Source: Aquirhabdus sp. (GTDB lineage: Bacteria > Pseudomonadota > Gammaproteobacteria > Pseudomonadales > Moraxellaceae). From it: a DNA stretch of 7,906 nt. Under the pieces are notes generated by a model that saw only the letters and a program-made list of their open reading frames with translations, did not search any database and was not told the origin of the DNA. This document shows positions 4,141 through 7,906 of the stretch, in pieces (positions within the stretch are counted from its first letter, which is position 1; every line of letters starts with the position of its first letter). The stretch is from positions 1 to 7,906 of the forward strand of contig JASLGO010000090.1 in NCBI GenBank assembly GCA_030150135.1, in the 5' to 3' direction. Position numbers and translations under genes: made by a program.

Positions 4141-6636
4141 TTAACCCTGCATTTGGATTCGTTGATTGACATCAGTTAGTGCAAATGTCTTACCGAGCAT
4201 TTGAGTTGCGAGTTGTGATTCTACGGGTTTAGACAACAAAAAGCCTTGTACAAAATCACATCCAATTTCTTTAAGCAGTTGCATCTGCGTGTAATTTTCA
4301 ACACCTTCCGCAATGACTGTCATACCGAGATGGTGGCTCAAGGAGGTAATGGCACGAACAATATGCTCATCTTTTCCACCTTCCTGTAGATTTTCTAGAA
4401 AGGATTTGTCGATCTTAAGGGTGTTCACCCTGAAACTTGCCAGATAATTGAGAGATGAATAGCCTGTACCGAAGTCGTCGATATACACTTCAACGGCAGC
4501 CTCACGGAGACGATTAATGTTGGTCATGCAAATATCGGCGTTCCCAACAATCTGTGATTCGGTAATTTCTAAATGGAGTGTTGTCGGTGAAATATCAGCA
4601 GCCTGAATCGCTGCTAGAATCTGGTCGGGCATATCACTTTGAGTTAGGTAACTGGCGCATAAATTGACACTAATACTGGTCGTTTTGTCACCGAATTGAT
4701 GTTGCCAAATACTGAGTTGCTGGCAGCATTGTTGTAAAACCCATTCAGTGATCGGAACAATTAAACCTGTTTCTTCTGCAAGTGGAATGAAATGTATAGG
4801 AGAGATCATGCCGCGTTCAGGGTGATGCCAGCGAATTAAAGATTCAAAGCCAATCACCATGCCACTATCCATCCGAACGATGGGCTGATAGTGTAATGTC
4901 AATTGTTGTTCTTGAATGGCTTGTCGAAGTTCTGCGACCAGTTTCAGTTGCCCAATCGCTTGCTCCCGCATTTCATCTGCAAAGATCGTAAATGTACCGC
5001 GTCCATTTCGTTTGGCATGATGCATCGCGATATCCGCATCACGCAGCAGTTCTTCGGGCTCGATATAGTGTGCTGCTGACAGCGCAATGCCGATGCTCGA
5101 ACTAATATGGATCGAGTGCCCAGTCATTGTGAATGGTTGTTCTAGTTGTTTTTTGATCTGTTCAACAGCAGCGATTGCTTGTGCTTGGTCTTGAGCTGAT
5201 TCAATCAAAATTGCAAATTCATCCCCGCCGATGCGCGCGACAAAATCCATTGCACGGACTCCTTGTTGCAATCGCCGAGCAAGCTCAACAAGTAAGCGAT
5301 CTCCTCTTAAGTGTCCGAGACTGTCGTTGATCCATTTGAAGCGATCAATGTCGACAAACAGTACACAAAATCCGTAGTAAGGATCACGTTTTGATCGGGC
5401 GATTTCCATGCGTAATCGGTCAAAGAGATAGGCTCGATTGGGCAGTCCTGTCAGTACATCATGCAGCGCTCTGATTTTCATGTCTTGTTGCTGCAATTGA
5501 CGTTCAAAAACCCGACCTAATTGATTACCAATATTTTCCATTAGAGAAAGCAAGCGTTCATCAGGTTGCTCATATTGCATTGAAAAGAACTCAAGAACAG
5601 CCAGCACACGATTATCGAGTTTGACAGGATAAACAAGATGCATCTTGGGTGTGTGCTTTGGATCAGTTGGTGTAGGCATTGAATTAAGATCATATTCTTG
5701 CCATTGAGCTGATCCAGAATGAATGACTTGTTTGACCAACAAAGACAGTGGGGACAGCCATAACTCTTCAATCGTGGTCAAAGTATGGTCAGCCAATTCG
5801 GATGTTTCATAATGTGCGGTTGTGTGCTGATGCGTATCATCGACGGTCAATACTCGACCAGCAATCCACCCTGTATGACGACATATACGCGCTAGCGCCA
5901 GAGAAAGTACGGCATCCATATCGTCAACATCATTGACCATAGCGGCTAAATCATTAACGATCTGTAGTTTATCCTGCTGATGCATGAGACGTTGAATAAA
6001 CTCTCGTCGGGCCGCATGTTCTAGTAAATAACCTGTCACTGCGGAGATGAGTAACGGTACCCAAAAATATAAAAACGTATTGATCCAGATCGTATCAATA
6101 TGAGCGAGTTTAGCCGCTATAAGCGCCACCAGAAAGGCGGCAATCGCACTGGCTAGAGCCGCAAGAATCCGTAGCATGAGTAAAGAAAATGCAACCATGA
6201 GGACATAGATGGTTTCGCATCCTGCGACGAGTCCTAATAGCGAATTTCCGAGTATCAGGAAGCCGTATATTGTGCCTGCCAGCGAGAGGAATACCCCAAA
6301 TCGTAGTGATAACTCCGTAAAATTGCTCAATTGAGGGATTTTGGTACAGAGCCAGATAATGATTAAGGCAACACCAATAGGATAGACTGCAGTCTCAAGC
6401 CATAAATCGCGCATTGAATCCTGAATGAGCAATCCAACAGGTAATACAACCAATAAATATAACGCAATTAATCCGTAAACAGAGTAGCGAACAATCGTGG
6501 TTGATTCGCTGCGATAGTGGACACGAAAAGCCTGTTCTAGGCTTTTGGGAAGACGTAATAGACGAAAAATATTCTGGCTTGATCGAAGGGTTTTTAGGCT
6601 GGTCAAATCCTCACTGTTCGTCGCAGTGGAGGTCAT
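4141..6636 (-). CDS. Membrane-bound GGDEF-EAL cyclic-di-GMP cyclase/phosphodiesterase
   Basis: This protein of about 831 residues makes and/or degrades the second messenger cyclic-di-GMP at the inner membrane. Numbered from the longer start (6669), about six hydrophobic spans cover 60-215. A GAF-like sensory region follows (about 230-390), with the conserved VYPVKLDNRVLAVLEF strand pair. Next come a GGDEF domain (400-565) with intact GGDEF at 481-485 and an inhibitory RxxD site (472-475) five residues before it, then an EAL domain (575-820). The EAL signature reads ESL (609-611), but the catalytic and metal residues look present: Glu609, Asn669, Glu701, Asp731-Asp732, Lys752, Glu788 and Gln808. 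Either activity or both are possible. The start at 6636 has AGGA 7 bases upstream. An ATG at 6669 has a weaker GAGAG and overlaps the upstream small ORF as ATGA. It is convergent with the LysR remnant, 33 bases apart. Confidence 0.93.
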   Translation of the reverse strand: MTSTATNSEDLTSLKTLRSSQNIFRLLRLPKSLEQAFRVHYRSESTTIVRYSVYGLIALYLLVVLPVGLLIQDSMRDLWLETAVYPIGVALIIIWLCTKIPQLSNFTELSLRFGVFLSLAGTIYGFLILGNSLLGLVAGCETIYVLMVAFSLLMLRILAALASAIAAFLVALIAAKLAHIDTIWINTFLYFWVPLLISAVTGYLLEHAARREFIQRLMHQQDKLQIVNDLAAMVNDVDDMDAVLSLALARICRHTGWIAGRVLTVDDTHQHTTAHYETSELADHTLTTIEELWLSPLSLLVKQVIHSGSAQWQEYDLNSMPTPTDPKHTPKMHLVYPVKLDNRVLAVLEFFSMQYEQPDERLLSLMENIGNQLGRVFERQLQQQDMKIRALHDVLTGLPNRAYLFDRLRMEIARSKRDPYYGFCVLFVDIDRFKWINDSLGHLRGDRLLVELARRLQQGVRAMDFVARIGGDEFAILIESAQDQAQAIAAVEQIKKQLEQPFTMTGHSIHISSSIGIALSAAHYIEPEELLRDADIAMHHAKRNGRGTFTIFADEMREQAIGQLKLVAELRQAIQEQQLTLHYQPIVRMDSGMVIGFESLIRWHHPERGMISPIHFIPLAEETGLIVPITEWVLQQCCQQLSIWQHQFGDKTTSISVNLCASYLTQSDMPDQILAAIQAADISPTTLHLEITESQIVGNADICMTNINRLREAAVEVYIDDFGTGYSSLNYLASFRVNTLKIDKSFLENLQEGGKDEHIVRAITSLSHHLGMTVIAEGVENYTQMQLLKEIGCDFVQGFLLSKPVESQLATQMLGKTFALTDVNQRIQMQG

Positions 6637-6643
6637 AAACTGT

Positions 6644-6647
6644 TCCT
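6644..6647 (-). promoter_or_regulatory. Shine-Dalgarno supporting the inner GGDEF-EAL start
   Basis: AGGA on the minus strand lies 7 bases before the ATG at 6636, a better match than the GAGAG 9 bases before the ATG at 6669. The 11 extra residues of the longer form carry no recognisable feature. Both starts could be used. Confidence 0.5.
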
Positions 6648-6665
6648 GATCCTTGGCGTGTATAG

Positions 6666-6872
6666 TCATAACTTTTTGCTCTCAAGCATCCATTCCTTCG
6701 ATCTCATGACGAATGGATAAGGGTTTTGGAGAGCATGTCGAATTGTGCTGAGATGAATCATGCTATTCATTGCGAAAAATAGAATTTTCTCAACTTTTTT
6801 GAAATAGCTCATAAGGAGAGTGATTTCTAGTTTTTTGATATTACGTTCTTTTTTGTTGTGGTGTATATCCAT
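6666..6872 (-). CDS. Hypothetical small basic protein upstream of the GGDEF-EAL gene
   Basis: This 68-codon ORF runs from an ATG at 6872, with AAGGGTGA beginning 12 bases upstream, to a TGA that overlaps the longer GGDEF-EAL start as ATGA. A plausible promoter lies about 33 bases before the ATG. The product is Lys-rich at the N-terminus (HHNKKERNIKKLE), then amphipathic or hydrophobic (ITLLMSYFKKVEKILFFAMN). It has no signal peptide or domain that I can name. An upstream extension to 6920 would begin before the predicted transcription start, so I reject it. Coupling to the cyclic-di-GMP enzyme suggests either a small partner or a leader peptide controlling its translation. It could also be a chance ORF or a decayed gene fragment. 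The Shine-Dalgarno and promoter spacing are what keep it in the list. Confidence 0.4.
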   Translation of the reverse strand: MDIHHNKKERNIKKLEITLLMSYFKKVEKILFFAMNSMIHLSTIRHALQNPYPFVMRSKEWMLESKKL

Positions 6873-6904
6873 ATAGTCACCCTTCTTGTCCTGTCCGCCT
6901 AGGT

Positions 6905-6933
6905 ATAGTAGGTGATTCACTTCTGAACGTCTA
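6905..6933 (-). promoter_or_regulatory. Candidate promoter for the small ORF and GGDEF-EAL gene
   Basis: On the minus strand TAGACG (6928-6933) and TACTAT (6905-6910) are separated by 17 bases, with 4 of 6 matches each to the sigma-70 -35 and -10 consensus. Transcription would start near 6898, giving a leader of about 25 bases before the ATG at 6872. Confidence 0.4.
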
Positions 6934-6940
6934 GGTGATT
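6909..6940. repeat. 9-bp direct repeats over the candidate promoter
   Basis: TAGGTGATT occurs at 6909-6917 and again at 6932-6940, a 23-bp period. The copies flank the spacer and touch both putative hexamers. Such a layout could bind a regulator on one face of the helix. It may also be chance in a short stretch. Confidence 0.4.
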
Positions 6941-6947
6941 TCTAACG

Positions 6948-7013
6948 CAACTCATGGCAACCCCGAGTTGTTGATCATGCCTTATGTGCATTCTCACCAA
7001 AGATGGGCATGAT
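6948..7013. repeat. Two inverted repeats in the 6934-7197 intergenic stretch
   Basis: CAACTC (6948-6953) pairs with GAGTTG (6965-6970), and ATCATGCC (6974-6981) pairs with GGCATGAT (7006-7013). No ORF with coding character is visible in 6934-7197 on either strand. Both repeats have moderate loops (11 and 24 bases) and no T-runs, so their role is unclear. Confidence 0.4.
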
Positions 7014-7084
7014 TGAGTCGATATGCTTAAGACAAAATTTAATGCAGATGGTCAGCTTATTTTTTGTAGCGCTATAAAATGATG

Positions 7085-7130
7085 GTCTTAGGAAATGAGA
7101 CAAAATTAAATGATGTTCACTTCCTAAGAC
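7085..7130 (-). terminator. Hairpin, probable terminator of the kinase gene
   Basis: Bases 7085-7098 pair with 7117-7130, 13 of 14 positions, with the core GTCTTAGGAA/TTCCTAAGAC perfect. The loop is 18 bases. On the minus strand the stem is followed by CATCATTTTATAG, a modest T-run. On the plus strand it is followed by ATTTTTATT. It lies about 70 bases after the kinase stop codon, so it most likely ends that transcript. Confidence 0.55.
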
Positions 7131-7161
7131 ATTTTTATTATTCTAAGGCATTATTATTTTT
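7124..7161. repeat. Imperfect 19-bp tandem repeat
   Basis: Bases 7124-7142 and 7143-7161 match at 16 of 19 positions (CTAAGRCATTWTTATTWTT). The first copy overlaps the right arm of the neighbouring hairpin, so the pair may be a partial duplication of a terminator arm. Confidence 0.5.
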
Positions 7162-7197
7162 GTTCTTTTTTCTTCTTCTTGTTGTATTTTTAATTTT

Positions 7198-7896
7198 TTA
7201 TAGTGCACAGTTTTTGTGATCTTGTTGGGTGTCTTGGTGAGAATTAAGTTGTTTCATGATGTATGAACCAATGCATTCGACTAAATCATGGAACGGTTGG
7301 TTGGCGTTAGCGTGATGCCATTGTGCATGTCCATATCCGAGAAACTTTGCGTTTTCTTCAAGTTCAATAAACGCGTGACTATCTGTCATGAGTTGTTGAT
7401 ACAGCTCACTCGTTTCTATTTCTTGGTCATATTGTGATTTTGTCGTTAAACGATCACATAGTTTGCTGATCGGCATGGTGAGCATCACGACATGATCTGG
7501 CCAAGGGAGATGATATTCGCGACGGTAGACTTGATTGACGTAATTTTTCATCCCAAGTTCCGTTGAGCGATGCCATCGTGAGACGAGATGACTAAAAATA
7601 CTTTGATCGCCAATCACCAACCGTTTTTTAAAATCAACACGTTCTTTATGATAGTTGGCGCGCGTGCTATGAAGTAGTTCACGAAACTCATCTCGATTCG
7701 CAAATTGAGGAAGTAGAGCTTTTTGTTCAAGCCAATGATCATTTGACATGGGTTGTTGTGGACATAGCAAATCAAAATCAATGTCTTGTGTTGTTAGCCA
7801 AGACTGTAAAAGACCCACTAAGGTTGACTTCCCAGTTCCTTTCAATCCTTCAATCGCGATATACACGCGGTTCTCCCCGAATTGCTTGTGTGTCAT
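7198..7896 (-). CDS. Thymidylate-kinase-like P-loop nucleotide/nucleoside kinase
   Basis: From the ATG at 7896 the protein has 232 residues. It starts with a strand plus Walker A, YIAIEGLKGTGKST (12-25), as in dTMP kinase and deoxynucleoside kinase. The order of later elements fits the Tmk fold: a helix carrying HSTRANYH (76-83), the core strand RLVIGDQSIFSHL (92-104) where Tmk has its DR motif, a strand ending VVMLTMP, and a Lys/Arg-bearing lid (about DRLTTKSQYDQ). The Arg of the canonical DR pair is replaced by Gln98, and the protein is longer than typical Tmk (about 205-215 residues). It may therefore be a divergent paralogue with a different substrate rather than the housekeeping enzyme. 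A TTG at 7905 in the same frame, and anything beyond the window edge, could extend the start. No Shine-Dalgarno is visible in the 10 bases available. Confidence 0.7.
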   Translation of the reverse strand: MTHKQFGENRVYIAIEGLKGTGKSTLVGLLQSWLTTQDIDFDLLCPQQPMSNDHWLEQKALLPQFANRDEFRELLHSTRANYHKERVDFKKRLVIGDQSIFSHLVSRWHRSTELGMKNYVNQVYRREYHLPWPDHVVMLTMPISKLCDRLTTKSQYDQEIETSELYQQLMTDSHAFIELEENAKFLGYGHAQWHHANANQPFHDLVECIGSYIMKQLNSHQDTQQDHKNCAL

Positions 7897-7906
7897 TTGA
7901 ATCAAT

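Noticed and set aside
5541..5936. Two ORFs (76 codons minus, 62 codons plus) in the GAF-like region
   Set aside because: Both are alternative frames of the GGDEF-EAL gene, whose frame is clearly the coding one.
7085..7130. Inverted repeat as the ends of a miniature transposon
   Set aside because: The arms enclose only 18 bases and no target-site duplication is evident, so a terminator hairpin is the simpler explanation.
1..7906. CRISPR array, insertion sequence or rRNA
   Set aside because: There are no regularly spaced repeats, no transposase reading frame with paired terminal repeats, and no rRNA-like stretch.

Overview
The window looks like chromosomal DNA from a low-to-medium GC gammaproteobacterium. 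An Acinetobacter-like member of the Moraxellaceae fits the base composition and gene style, but no marker gene here proves it. Composition changes along the window. One sampled line inside the left operon (1261-1320) has 19/60 G+C, against 24/60 (5641-5700) and 36/60 (5221-5280) in the large gene on the right.

Layout: (1) 1-191 is a complete tRNA-Leu(CAA) with encoded CCA and a strong, symmetrical terminator hairpin. (2) 192-3417 is an AT-rich four-gene operon on the minus strand. In transcription order it holds a 56-residue single-membrane-span protein, a 202-residue protein with the C-terminal helical domain of ABC-three-component (ABC-3C) systems, a 169-residue ABC-3C 'middle component', and a 638-residue Rad50/RecN-like ABC ATPase with a zinc-binding insertion in its coiled coil. 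All junctions overlap (1, 26 and about 14 bases), so the genes are almost certainly translated together. (3) 3418-3600 is a leader or promoter region with small palindromes. (4) About 3600-4107 is the C-terminal remnant of a LysR-type regulator, lacking its DNA-binding half and carrying an in-frame amber stop. (5) 4141-6872 holds a membrane-bound GGDEF-EAL cyclic-di-GMP enzyme, preceded by a possible coupled 68-codon small ORF. (6) 6934-7197 is a non-coding stretch with inverted and direct repeats and a terminator. (7) 7198-7896 is a thymidylate-kinase-like P-loop kinase that reaches the window edge.

The most interesting unit is the ABC-3C operon between tRNA-Leu and the broken LysR gene. ABC-3C systems were predicted by comparative genomics to be conflict (anti-phage or anti-element) systems. 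In these an ABC ATPase senses altered nucleic acid or nucleoprotein and licenses an effector through the middle and C-terminal-domain components. Here the C-terminal-domain protein has no enzymatic effector domain. It begins instead with an Asn/Gly/Asp-rich motif, and nearly the same motif forms the tail of the tiny membrane protein encoded just upstream with TAATG coupling. This suggests that the effector is a separate small membrane protein recruited by matching motifs. That is inference. The operon's position, its composition and the decayed LysR neighbour suggest it arrived by horizontal transfer, although no integrase or second att site is visible in the window.
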